From positions 21,746-85,745 of the forward strand of contig PMUP01000074.1 in the NCBI GenBank assembly GCA_003166865.1: a stretch of 64,000 bases of DNA, in the 5' to 3' direction. The notes beneath the pieces are model-generated. The model saw only the letters and a program-made list of their open reading frames with translations. It was not told where the DNA came from and did not search any database. Of this stretch, positions 32,892 to 41,571 are shown in pieces. The position numbers and the translations under genes are program-made. Source of the stretch: Bryobacterales bacterium. Its GTDB lineage: Bacteria > Acidobacteriota > Terriglobia > Bryobacterales > Bryobacteraceae. Positions within the stretch are counted from its first letter, which is position 1. Each line of letters begins with the position of its first letter.

Positions 32892-33205
32892 AACGCCCGG
32901 AACTCTATTTGGCCGTTCTCGTCCTCATGCTGGTTCTTGGGGCGCTCGATTCCTTTCGCCGGCCAGAAGCGCAAGTCACGGCAAGGTTCTATGTCGCTTC
33001 GGTTCACGGATACCAAGTCGCGATTCGACCGTTGCTGTCTCCCTATGTTCGCTGTCGTTTCCAGCCGACCTGCTCGGTATATTCAGCGGAGGCAGTGCGG
33101 CGGTGGGGCATCCAGCATGGTCTTTTACTCACTTGGCGCAGAGTCGCCTCCTGCCAGCGGACGGTTGCCCTCGGGACCCTAGATCCGGTGCCAGTCCCGC
33201 CTTAG
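32867..33205 (+). CDS. yidD: membrane protein insertion efficiency factor YidD
   Basis: A 112-residue protein from ATG 32867. The YidD core is clear: IRPLLSPYVRCRFQPTCSVY, then YSAEAVRRWGIQHGLLL and RRVASCQ, with the three conserved cysteines. An N-terminal hydrophobic segment (LYLAVLVLMLVLGAL) precedes it, so the protein is longer than the usual 70-85 residues. YidD assists YidC-dependent insertion. Neither yidC nor rnpA is nearby, so the gene has left the classic rpmH-rnpA-yidD-yidC cluster. Its start lies inside the zinc-ribbon gene, which implies coupling. Confidence 0.88.
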   Translation: MSPLRRALKRPELYLAVLVLMLVLGALDSFRRPEAQVTARFYVASVHGYQVAIRPLLSPYVRCRFQPTCSVYSAEAVRRWGIQHGLLLTWRRVASCQRTVALGTLDPVPVPP

Positions 33206-33306
33206 CCCGGTCTATTCTGGCCTGGAAGAATCCTCCCGCGTGCACAACATGACGCTGCACCTGCACCTGGCGCAAGCTCCCGGTTAACATTGTCTAGGAG
33301 CCCATA

Positions 33307-34698
33307 TTGCCAGTCGAAGACGAGTTGTACAGCCAGCGCATCCAACGCATCGCCGAAATCGAAGCCCTCGGCTTCCAACCCTACGGCCATCGCTTCGATT
33401 TCACACACACCATCCCGCAGATCCTGGCCGAGTATCGCGACACGCCCGCCGAGCAACTTGCAGACCCGCGCGTCCAAGTCCGCGTCTCGGGGCGCGTCAT
33501 GACCGTCCGCCGCATGGGCAAGGCCGGCTTCGCGCATCTGCTCCAGAATGGCGAACAGCTCCAGATCTACGTCCGCAAGGACGCCGTCAGCGAGAAGGAG
33601 TTCGCGCTCTATCAACTCCTCGATCTGGGCGACCTCGTCGGCGTCGAAGGCTATCTCTTCCGCACCAAAACCAACGAGCTCAGCATCCACGTTGAACATC
33701 TCGATTTCCTGGCGAAAACGATGCTCTCGATGCCCGAGAAGTGGCACGGCCTGGAAGACGTGGAGACGCGTTACCGGCAGCGCTACCTCGATCTGATCGT
33801 GAACCCCGAGGTCCGCAACGTCTTCATCACGCGCGCGAAAATCGTCTCCTCGCTCCGCCGCCAGCTCGAATCCCGTGGCTTTGTGGAGGTAGAGACGCCC
33901 ATGCTCCAGCCTATCTACGGTGGCGCCGCCGCTCGTCCATTCACCACGCATCACAACACCTTCGACATCGATCTCTACCTGCGCATCGCGCCCGAACTGT
34001 ACCTGAAGCGCCTGGTGGTCGGCGGCCTGGAGCGCGTCTACGAAATCAACCGCAACTTCCGCAACGAAGGCGTCGACGCGCAGCACAATCCCGAATTCAC
34101 CATGCTCGAGTTCTATCAAGCCTACACCGACTACCACGGCATGATGGATCTTTCCGCGGAGCTACTGCGCCAGACTGCCATCGACGCCACTGGCGGCACT
34201 GAGGTCGAGTATCAAGGAACCATCCTCGACTTCGGCAACATTCCCCGCGTGTCAATGCGCAAAGCCGTCGGCGATTCAACTCTGAAAGGCCATCCCTTGG
34301 TCGAAGCCTTCGAGCGCGACGTCGAACCCACGCTCGTCCAACCCACCTTCATCTACGATTTTCCCGTCGAGGTCTCGCCCCTGTCCAAGAACAAGCCCGA
34401 TGATCCGGAATTTGTCGAGCGCTTCGAAATCTTCGCCGCCGGCATGGAGATTGGCAACGCCTTCACGGAATTGAACGATCCCCGCGAACAGCGCCACCGC
34501 TTTGAGATGCAGCTCGCCATGCGCGAAAAAGGCGATGACGAGGCGCATCAGATGGATGAAGATTACGTTCGAGCGCTCTCCTACGGGCTGCCGCCCACCG
34601 GCGGCGAAGGTATCGGCATCGATCGCCTGACAATGCTCCTGACCAACTCGCGCTCCATTCGCGACGTTATTCTTTTTCCGCTTCTACGCCCTCTGTGA
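33307..34698 (+). CDS. lysS: lysyl-tRNA synthetase, class II
   Basis: A 463-residue enzyme from TTG 33307, with AGGAG 8 nt upstream. It has an N-terminal OB-fold tRNA-binding domain (about residues 50-140, [20 protein letters not shown]) and the class II core: motif 1 near [13 protein letters not shown], motif 2 [20 protein letters not shown], and motif 3 [13 protein letters not shown]. It charges tRNA-Lys. Length is at the short end of the family because the N-terminal helix is short. It is followed 4 bases later by the LolC/E-like permease. Confidence 0.96.
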   Translation: MPVEDELYSQRIQRIAEIEALGFQPYGHRFDFTHTIPQILAEYRDTPAEQLADPRVQVRVSGRVMTVRRMGKAGFAHLLQNGEQLQIYVRKDAVSEKEFALYQLLDLGDLVGVEGYLFRTKTNELSIHVEHLDFLAKTMLSMPEKWHGLEDVETRYRQRYLDLIVNPEVRNVFITRAKIVSSLRRQLESRGFVEVETPMLQPIYGGAAARPFTTHHNTFDIDLYLRIAPELYLKRLVVGGLERVYEINRNFRNEGVDAQHNPEFTMLEFYQAYTDYHGMMDLSAELLRQTAIDATGGTEVEYQGTILDFGNIPRVSMRKAVGDSTLKGHPLVEAFERDVEPTLVQPTFIYDFPVEVSPLSKNKPDDPEFVERFEIFAAGMEIGNAFTELNDPREQRHRFEMQLAMREKGDDEAHQMDEDYVRALSYGLPPTGGEGIGIDRLTMLLTNSRSIRDVILFPLLRPL

Positions 34699-34702
34699 TC
34701 CG

Positions 34703-35947
34703 ATGAGCTCGAGCACGTTCGAATTCTTCATCGCCAGCCGGTACCTGCGCGCCAAACGCAAGCAGGCCGTCATTTCGGTGATCACCGTGATTTCAATCGC
34801 CGGCGTCGCGGCCGGAGTGATGGCGCTGGTCATCGGAATCGCCATCAACAACGGATTTCGTGACACGCTTCAGCGCAGCCTGCTCGGCGCCACGGCCCAC
34901 GTGATGATTCTGGAGAAAGAGCCGGATCAGGGAATCGCCAACTGGCGCGCGCTCGATCCCAAGTTTCGCCAGCTCCCGCATGTAATCAGCGTGGCTCCCA
35001 ATCTCTATGGCCAGGTCTTGCTCGCGGGGCCGCTCGGCGGCCGTCAGTCCGGAGGTGCCGAGATCAAGGGCATCCCCATCGACAATCCGCCCGACATGCT
35101 GAAGCATTTGAAGCAAGGTTCGTTTGAAAAGCTCAAAGACACCAGCGGCTTTCCGGGGATCATCCTCGGCTCGCGCCTCGCGCAAAATACCGGTATGTTA
35201 CTGGGCAGCGTGGTGAACATCATCAGCCCGCAAGGCATCGAACTCACTCCGTTTGGGCCGAAGATTCCGCCGGCATTCCGCTTCCGCGTTGTCGGCATAT
35301 TCGAATCCGGCTTCTACGATATCGACTCAGCTTGGGCCTTCACCTCTCTCGGCTCAGCACAGCGAGTTTTAAGTGTTGGCGACGTGGTCAACTCCATTGA
35401 GCTGCGCCTCGATGATATTTACAAGGCTCCCGAAGTGGCTAAGCTCGCCGAGAAAATCGCGGGCTCCAAACTCGCCGCCAACACTTGGATGGAACAGTAT
35501 CACCAGATCCTGGATGCGCTCAGCATGGAGCGCCTGGTGACCGCAGTCACCATCGGCCTGATCGAAATCGTGGCCGCGTTGAACATTCTCATCACGCTGA
35601 TCATGATGGTGATGGAGAAGAACCGCGAGATCGCCGTGCTCATGTCCATGGGCGCGACGCGCCGCCAGATCCGCAAAATTTTCATGCTGCAAGGCGCGCT
35701 CATCGGCGTCGTCGGAACCGCTATCGGCCTGGCGCTCGGCTTCACGCTGTCCATCCTGGCCGATCATTACCGCTGGCTGCGATTGAACGAGGATGTCTAC
35801 TCGCTCGCCTACGTTCCCTTCAACCCCCGCTGGCAGGACGCCATCTGGATCGCCGCCGCCGCTATTTTTGTCAGCTTGATCGCGACGCTTTATCCCGCCC
35901 GGGCCGCTACCGCCATCGCGCCCGTGGAATCTCTGCGCTATGAGTAG
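34703..35947 (+). CDS. LolC/LolE-like ABC permease
   Basis: A 414-residue permease with the lipoprotein-releasing layout: FFIASRYLRAKRKQAVISVIT at the start, one membrane segment (about 22-48), a periplasmic MacB-like domain, and three C-terminal segments beginning near ITLIMMVMEKNREIAVLMSMG, the FtsX signature. In a Lol system it would extract lipoproteins from the inner membrane with a LolD ATPase. No LolD gene is visible here, so the ATPase must lie elsewhere. It directly follows lysS, as in many proteobacterial and acidobacterial genomes. Confidence 0.88.
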   Translation: MSSSTFEFFIASRYLRAKRKQAVISVITVISIAGVAAGVMALVIGIAINNGFRDTLQRSLLGATAHVMILEKEPDQGIANWRALDPKFRQLPHVISVAPNLYGQVLLAGPLGGRQSGGAEIKGIPIDNPPDMLKHLKQGSFEKLKDTSGFPGIILGSRLAQNTGMLLGSVVNIISPQGIELTPFGPKIPPAFRFRVVGIFESGFYDIDSAWAFTSLGSAQRVLSVGDVVNSIELRLDDIYKAPEVAKLAEKIAGSKLAANTWMEQYHQILDALSMERLVTAVTIGLIEIVAALNILITLIMMVMEKNREIAVLMSMGATRRQIRKIFMLQGALIGVVGTAIGLALGFTLSILADHYRWLRLNEDVYSLAYVPFNPRWQDAIWIAAAAIFVSLIATLYPARAATAIAPVESLRYE

Positions 35948-35979
35948 CAACGCGGCGCGATACAATTCATATACCCTTC

Positions 35980-37071
35980 ATGGCTTGGCCGGTGTTGCTG
36001 CTGGCCCGCGAGTTGGATCTCGGGGGCAGCGAGCGCCAGATGACCGAGATCGCGAAGACGTTGGATCGTTCGCGATTTACGCCGCACGTTGGATGCTTTC
36101 GTCCTCGCGGTATGCGCAATGCCGAACTCGCCGCTGCCGGTGTGCCCATTGTTCATTTTCCGGTGGATTCGTTTCTATCGTTCGGGGCGCTCTCTGAAGC
36201 CTGGAATTTGCGGAGCTACATCCGGCGCCACGGAATCCGGCTGGTGCACCCCTTCGACTGTCCGCTCACTCTGTTTGCGGTTCCCGTCGCGCGCTGGCTT
36301 ACAAACGCGGCCGTGGTCTCCAGCCAGCGATCACACCGGGCGTTGATTCCATCGCGGTATCGCCCGCTGATCGGAATCACGGATCGCATCGCGGACGCTA
36401 TCGTGGTGAATTGCGAGTTCGTCCGGCGGCATCTGGAGATGGAAGAAGGCGTCCCGGGTGGACGAATCCGGCTCTGCTATAACGGCGTGGATCTGGACGA
36501 GTTTCAGCCTCGGGAGACTCCGCGCGATTCGCTCACGATCGGCGTGATGTGCGCACTGCGGCCGGAGAAGGATTTGGGAACCTTGATCGAGGCATTTGCC
36601 CGCATCCGGCGCCCTGGACTGAAGCTGTCTATCGTCGGGAGCGGCTCCATGCTGGAACAACTGCGTTCGCAGGCCGAGGCGAGGGCCCTCGCGCCCGATT
36701 GTATCTTCGCTCCAGCTACCGCGAATGCGGCCGAGTGTCTTCGTGAGATTGATATTTTCGTGCTGCCGTCGCGCTCGGAAGCGTTGTCCAATTCGTTGCT
36801 CGAAGCCATGGCCTGTGGCTGCTGTCCGGTGGCCTCCAGGGTCGGCGGAAATCCTGAATTGATTCGCCACGGCGAGAATGGAATGCTCTTCGAGGCCGGC
36901 GACGTCGATCAACTGTGCCATGTTCTGGAACCATTGATCGAGCACCCGGGGCTGCGTCAGCGATTGTCCACAAGAGCCCGCTGCGTCGCGGAGCGTTTCT
37001 CGATCGGCGCGTCAGCGCGGCGCATGGGTAAGATCTATGCCGACTTGATCGAAGGATCGAGAAGACGATGA
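35980..37071 (+). CDS. GT4-family glycosyltransferase
   Basis: A 363-residue GT-B enzyme. The donor half carries GVMCALRPEKDLGTLIEAFA, then SIVGSGSMLEQL and the end block FVLPSRSEALSNSLLEAMAC with EXnE-type glutamates and CCPVASRVGGNPE. The acceptor half opens with LARELDLGGSERQMTEIA. It should add a sugar to a lipid-linked or exported glycan in the cytoplasm. Start is ATG 35980. Its last 37 bases overlap the convergent transferase. The flippase nearby points to polysaccharide or O-antigen assembly. Confidence 0.85.
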   Translation: MAWPVLLLARELDLGGSERQMTEIAKTLDRSRFTPHVGCFRPRGMRNAELAAAGVPIVHFPVDSFLSFGALSEAWNLRSYIRRHGIRLVHPFDCPLTLFAVPVARWLTNAAVVSSQRSHRALIPSRYRPLIGITDRIADAIVVNCEFVRRHLEMEEGVPGGRIRLCYNGVDLDEFQPRETPRDSLTIGVMCALRPEKDLGTLIEAFARIRRPGLKLSIVGSGSMLEQLRSQAEARALAPDCIFAPATANAAECLREIDIFVLPSRSEALSNSLLEAMACGCCPVASRVGGNPELIRHGENGMLFEAGDVDQLCHVLEPLIEHPGLRQRLSTRARCVAERFSIGASARRMGKIYADLIEGSRRR

Positions 37072-38156
37072 TATAACGCGATCCATTGCGGCCCGATGTG
37101 TGTCCACCTGTATTTTTCGCACTCGGCTCGAGCGTTTTTCGCCAGGCGCGCCCCGAGCCCTGGTTCTTCCAGCAGCCGCAGCGCGCAGGCGGCCATGGCT
37201 TGGTGATCGTTCCGAGGAAACAGCAATGCGGTCTGCCGATCTTCGACGATGTTGGGAATGCCGCCGGAGTTGCTGGAGACAATCGCGAGCCCCGCGGCGA
37301 AACATTCCAGCAGGGAGAGCGGCATGTTGTCGGCGTTCGGGCTCATCAGATAAACGTCCGCCGAGTCGTACAGCGCGGACATCTGCTCGCGTGAAACAGG
37401 ACCGATGAATCGTGTTTGGCGCAATCCGAGCGCTCGGGCGAGACGCTCCAGTTCGTCCCGCAGCGGGCCGTGATGCGCGATGGTCAAGCGGGCCTCGGGG
37501 TAGCGCTGCTGAATGACGGCGAAAGCTCGTAGCGTGCAGGCTGGGTTGTATTCCGGCGCTAGTCCCCGATTGTGAAGAAAAACGGGCCGAGGCTGAAGGC
37601 GTTCGCGATAAGGCAGGGAATCGGTCCCAGCGACATTTTGTATGCGCGTGGCGACGAATCCGAAGCGCGCGAAAACCTCCACGAGATAATCCGATGGCAC
37701 AACGATTGTGTCGGCGAGGCGCATCCAGCGGCGCGCCATGGGCCAGTGCGCCAGATGATCTTGGGCGCGGCCATCGTGATAGTTGAGGATGGTTCGTTTC
37801 CCAAGCAGCCGCCCGAGCAGTAGAGCCGGAGCGGGGGCGAGGTAGAAGGAGAAATACCCAGGCGTGAAAATGTGCAGGATATCCGCACGGCCGATGTTTG
37901 CCACAAGCCGGGCGAGATTAAGAACGAGAGTAATCAGCGTTCGCACATACTTCATGCTCAGCGCGGAGTGCAACCGGGGATTGACCGGGAGAAATTGAAC
38001 TTGAACGGAGGGCTCAGTTGCCAGGCATCGCAGCAGTTGGTCCGCCTGAATGGATTGGCCGCCGATGATGTCGAGCGATGGCGCGATGAGGAGAACGCTG
38101 ACGTGGCGCGTTTCGTGGCTCACTTTCGCCAAAACAGCGGGTTTCGCCTTCAGCAT
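37035..38156 (-). CDS. GT4-family glycosyltransferase
   Basis: A 373-residue GT-B enzyme from ATG 38156; a GTG at 38123 is an alternative. The acceptor half has LLIAPSLDIIGGQSIQADQLL and the donor half YNPACTLRAFAVIQQRYPEA, ADVYLMSPNADNMPLSLLEC and IVSSNSGGIPNIVED. It should act in the same glycan pathway as the transferase at 35980. It overlaps that gene tail to tail by 37 bases. It also overlaps the flippase start head to head by 38 to 71 bases, depending on the true start. Confidence 0.85.
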   Translation of the reverse strand: MLKAKPAVLAKVSHETRHVSVLLIAPSLDIIGGQSIQADQLLRCLATEPSVQVQFLPVNPRLHSALSMKYVRTLITLVLNLARLVANIGRADILHIFTPGYFSFYLAPAPALLLGRLLGKRTILNYHDGRAQDHLAHWPMARRWMRLADTIVVPSDYLVEVFARFGFVATRIQNVAGTDSLPYRERLQPRPVFLHNRGLAPEYNPACTLRAFAVIQQRYPEARLTIAHHGPLRDELERLARALGLRQTRFIGPVSREQMSALYDSADVYLMSPNADNMPLSLLECFAAGLAIVSSNSGGIPNIVEDRQTALLFPRNDHQAMAACALRLLEEPGLGARLAKNARAECEKYRWTHIGPQWIALYHRLLDPSIKSA

Positions 38157-39654
38157 CGCGCTACCGCTGCTCCTGGTTCGCCGCTTGGATCGCGAGCAGT
38201 ACGGGTTGTACAAGCAGGTCTTTCTGGTGGTCACGACGGCCATGACCGTGCTGCCGCTGGGGGTTCCCATGAGCGCGTTCTATTTCCTGCCTCGCGAACC
38301 AGCGCGCCGCCGCGAAACTGTTTCGAACATTGTGCTGTTCCATGTTGCGATGGGGGCGCTGGCCTGCGGCGCACTGGTTCTGTACCCCTCGATTCTGACG
38401 GCGATTTTCGGCGGAGCTCAGCTCGCGCCGTATTCGGCGTGGATCGGCGTCACGATTCTGTTTTGGATCACGGGAGCATTCCTCGACATGGTCGCGGTGG
38501 CCAACGATGAGATTCGGCTGGCTGCGGCGTTCATCATCGGAATCCAAGCCTCGCGCGCGCTGATCTTTGTCGGAGCGGTCCTGTTTTTCGGAACCCTGCG
38601 CTCGCTGCTCGCGGCCGCGATTCTGCATGGCGTAATCCAGACCATCGTGCTGCTCTGTTACCTGGAGTCGCGCTTCACGGGATTCTGGCGCGTATTTGAT
38701 CGGCGCGCCTTTGATTGGCAAATGCTGCGCGATCAGCTGTCTTACGCTATTCCGCTCGGAGCCGCGGGCGTTCTGATGATCGTGCAAACCGATCTCCACA
38801 ATTATTTCGTGGCGAATCATTTTGGACCGGCGCTGTTCGCCGTGTACTCCATCGGCACGCTGCAATTGCCGCTGATGGGGCTGCTTCAGGAGGCGGCCAA
38901 TTCGGTTCTGATCACGCGCGTCAGCATCTTGCAGAAATGCGGCGAACATCGCGAGATCGTTTTGTTGCTGGCGCGGGCGGCCCGCAAACTCGCGGCGGTC
39001 TACTTTCCGGTCTACGTCTTTCTCATCGTGGCAGGACGCGAGTTCATCCGGGTTTTGTTCACCGCGCGCTTCGCTGATAGCTGGCCGATTTTCGCGGTGA
39101 ATCTCACGCTGCTGCCGCTGGGCATCGTGTTGCTGGACCCGCTGTTCCGGGCCTACCAGCGCGAAAGGTATTTCCTGTTGCGGCTGCGACTTGTTTTGGC
39201 TGCGGTAATGATTGTGATGCTCTGGTTGTTCACCGCGCGGCTGGGATTGTTGGGCGTGATTGCAGCGGTGGTAACGATCGCGGCATTCGAACGGTCGGTG
39301 ATGGCGATCCATTTTGCCCGGCTGCTGGGCGTCACTTCGCGCGACGTGACTTTGCTGCGTGATATCGGTCAACTGGCCCTTGCGGCATTGGGCGCCGGTG
39401 CGGTTGCAGACCTGGTCCGCTGGTCGTTGGCGCGCGAGAACGCTCTTACCGTGCTCGCGGGCTGCGGCGCGGCTTTCGCCTTCGTCTATGTGCCCTTGGC
39501 CAGCAGAGTTACTTCGGCGGGAGTCAGTTCGCGATACTGGCCGATAGGAAGATCGCCGATGCGCAGGCCGCCGATCGCGATGCGAACCAGTTTCAGCACC
39601 TTGCTTCCGATCGCCTCGGTCATGCGACGGATCTGCCGGTTGCGTCCTTCGTGA
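38086..39654 (+). CDS. Wzx-type polysaccharide flippase (MATE/MOP superfamily)
   Basis: A 522-residue membrane protein from ATG 38086. SWLTFAKTAGFAFSIALPLL and RLDREQYGLYKQVFLV are the usual opening of Wzx-like exporters: first segment, then the E-x-x-G-x-Y motif. About twelve hydrophobic segments follow, the last ending near residue 467. Beyond it, the frame continues about 50 residues through the 3' end of the opposite pseudouridine synthase gene, where sequence is Arg/Ser/Pro rich and not membrane-like; this looks like an extension after stop loss. It would flip lipid-linked sugars across the inner membrane. Confidence 0.83.
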   Translation: MRRTLTWRVSWLTFAKTAGFAFSIALPLLLVRRLDREQYGLYKQVFLVVTTAMTVLPLGVPMSAFYFLPREPARRRETVSNIVLFHVAMGALACGALVLYPSILTAIFGGAQLAPYSAWIGVTILFWITGAFLDMVAVANDEIRLAAAFIIGIQASRALIFVGAVLFFGTLRSLLAAAILHGVIQTIVLLCYLESRFTGFWRVFDRRAFDWQMLRDQLSYAIPLGAAGVLMIVQTDLHNYFVANHFGPALFAVYSIGTLQLPLMGLLQEAANSVLITRVSILQKCGEHREIVLLLARAARKLAAVYFPVYVFLIVAGREFIRVLFTARFADSWPIFAVNLTLLPLGIVLLDPLFRAYQRERYFLLRLRLVLAAVMIVMLWLFTARLGLLGVIAAVVTIAAFERSVMAIHFARLLGVTSRDVTLLRDIGQLALAALGAGAVADLVRWSLARENALTVLAGCGAAFAFVYVPLASRVTSAGVSSRYWPIGRSPMRRPPIAMRTSFSTLLPIASVMRRICRLRPS

Positions 39655-40250
39655 ATGGTGATCTCGATGAAAGAGTACTTGGCCGAATCGCGCACGCGCT
39701 TCACTTGGGCGGCCGCGGTTGGTCCATCGTTCAGCATTACTCCATCGCGGAGTTGCTGGAGCTGCTGGTCGCTGAGTAGAGTGGATGCCTTGACCAGATA
39801 CGTCTTGGGAATTTTGTAATCGGGATTGGTGACGTGTTCGGCAAATTGCGTGTCGCTCGTGAGCAGCAGCAATCCGCTGGTGTCCTGATCCAGCCGGCCC
39901 ACGGGCACAACCCAGCGTCCGGCATCTTGAATGAGATCGTAAACGGTCGGCCGCCCGTCGGGATCCCTGAAGGTGGTGATGTAGCCGGTGGGCTTGTAGA
40001 GCAGCAGGTAGATTTTCTCGCGCGCTTTGACGGGCTGGTTGTCCAAGGTGACTTTGTCGCGCCCGAGATCCACCCAGTGATCGGGAGTCTGGATCAGCTT
40101 GCCATTTACTTTGACTCGTCCTGCGCCGATCCACTTGCGCGCTTCGGTGCGCGATCCCAAGCCCGCTTTCGACAGCACGCGCTCCAATGTTTTGAGCGGG
40201 CGCTGGCGCGCGGTCTTTAGCGGTCGCTTGCCGGGCCCCGGCTTCTTCAC
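39486..40250 (-). CDS. pseudouridine synthase, RluB/RsuA family
   Basis: A 254-residue enzyme. An S4 RNA-binding domain (RVLSKAGLGSRTEARKWIGAG, about 24-75) precedes the catalytic domain with YLLLYKPTGYITTF, the catalytic block PVGRLDQDTSGLLLL (catalytic Asp in GRLDxxTxGL), KTYLVK and HEGRNRQIRRM. It isomerises a uridine in 23S or 16S rRNA. The first 20 residues are Lys/Arg/Pro rich. Which member of the family it is cannot be settled from sequence alone. Its 3' end overlaps the flippase by 169 bases. Confidence 0.9.
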   Translation of the reverse strand: MKKPGPGKRPLKTARQRPLKTLERVLSKAGLGSRTEARKWIGAGRVKVNGKLIQTPDHWVDLGRDKVTLDNQPVKAREKIYLLLYKPTGYITTFRDPDGRPTVYDLIQDAGRWVVPVGRLDQDTSGLLLLTSDTQFAEHVTNPDYKIPKTYLVKASTLLSDQQLQQLRDGVMLNDGPTAAAQVKRVRDSAKYSFIEITIHEGRNRQIRRMTEAIGSKVLKLVRIAIGGLRIGDLPIGQYRELTPAEVTLLAKGT

Positions 40251-40344
40251 GCCAATACACTAGCATGTGGTGTAGTTGAGAATCGGGCTGGGTTTTCTCG
40301 CAGTGGTAGCCTGGAGGCAGCGAGCTCGGTTGCGGAAAGTTACG

Positions 40345-41571
40345 TTGGTCCGGGGCGCGCGGCAGTTGTTGACATTGCGCGGGCCGAGCGGTCCCCGGCG
40401 CGGGGCCGACCTTCGAAACCTAGGAATCATTCAAGACGGCGCGGTACTGATCGCTGACGGGTTGATCCGCGAGGTGGGCTCCAGCCGGCGGCTGGAGAAT
40501 CTCGCGCTGGCGCGCGGAGCCGAAGAGATCGATGCCAGCGGACGCGTGGTCATGCCGGGCTTCGTGGATAGCCACGCGCACCTGGCGGGTGGACCGGCGC
40601 GCGTTTCCGACTATCAGATGCGCCTGGGCGGCGCCACCGAGGAGCAGATCACGCATGCTGGCGGCGGGGCTCTGGCGGCCGCGCGGGCCATTCACGAACT
40701 TTCACCGCGAGCCCTGGAGACGTTGGCATTGCGCGCGTTGGAGGAGGCGGTGCGGCATGGCACCACGGCGCTGGAGGCCAAGTCGGGCTTGGGCATCACA
40801 GACGCCGGCGAAGTGAAGATTCTGCGCGTATACGCGGGGTTGCGAGCGCTTCCAGTGACTTTGGTGTCCACGTTTCTGGCGACCCGCGTTCCACCGGAGT
40901 TCGGCGAGCGGTTGTTGCCGATGCTGCGGCGGCGCAAGCTGGCCGAGTTCGCCGAGGCTCGGTGTGAAGAAGGCGCGTTCACCCCAGCGCAAGCTTGCCG
41001 TTATCTCGGCCTGGCGCGCGAGCTGGGACTGGGGTTGAAAGTGAGCGCCAAACAGCGCTTGCATTCCGAAGCGATTGCGATGGCGCTGGAGATGGGCGCA
41101 ATCAGCGTGAGCGGTCTGGTGGATGCGAGTGAGCGCGATGCGCTGCTACTGGCGCGATGCGAGACCATCGCGACACTGCTGCCCGGCACTGCATTTCACT
41201 CCGGAACGGAACGTTACCCGCCGGCGCGTATGCTGATCGATAACGGCGCGGCGGTGGCGCTGGCAACCGGCTATCATCCCTACGATTGTCCGTCGCAGAA
41301 CATGCAAATGACCATCGCGCTGGCCTGCCGGACCCTGCAAATGACCGCGGCTGAGGCGATTGCCGCGTCCACCATCAATGCGGCGCACGGGCTCGGGAGG
41401 GCTGCCAGCATCGGCTCCATCGAAGCCGGCAAGAGCGCCGATCTGCTGATGCTGAGCGTGCCGGATTACCGGGAGTTGCCGTATCATTTTGGAGTGAACC
41501 TGGTGGATCTAGTGACGAGCCGCGGCGCGGTACTGGTGGAAAGGTCCGGAGTAAAGTGGCCGGTCCGCTGA
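40345..41571 (+). CDS. HutI-like amidohydrolase lacking most active-site residues
   Basis: From TTG 40345 (GGAAAG upstream) the protein is 408 residues and begins like imidazolonepropionases: VRGARQLLTLRGPSGPRRG. The HxH metal pair is present (H77, H79 in VDSHAHL), as are EAKSGLGI and CEEGAF. However, the HADE block reads SAKQ (S234, Q237), the DHL histidine reads G257, and the ATDxNPG block reads ATGYHPY (G309). So the third and fourth metal ligands and the catalytic Glu/His of HutI are gone. It overlaps ftcD by 16 bases. An altered substrate, or loss of activity, is likely. An in-frame extension to 40276 is less likely. Confidence 0.8.
   Translation: MVRGARQLLTLRGPSGPRRGADLRNLGIIQDGAVLIADGLIREVGSSRRLENLALARGAEEIDASGRVVMPGFVDSHAHLAGGPARVSDYQMRLGGATEEQITHAGGGALAAARAIHELSPRALETLALRALEEAVRHGTTALEAKSGLGITDAGEVKILRVYAGLRALPVTLVSTFLATRVPPEFGERLLPMLRRRKLAEFAEARCEEGAFTPAQACRYLGLARELGLGLKVSAKQRLHSEAIAMALEMGAISVSGLVDASERDALLLARCETIATLLPGTAFHSGTERYPPARMLIDNGAAVALATGYHPYDCPSQNMQMTIALACRTLQMTAAEAIAASTINAAHGLGRAASIGSIEAGKSADLLMLSVPDYRELPYHFGVNLVDLVTSRGAVLVERSGVKWPVR

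Noticed and set aside
38161..40266. 701-codon minus-strand frame
   Set aside because: It is the complement of the flippase and another frame of the pseudouridine synthase; Gln/Arg-rich with no domain or ribosome site.
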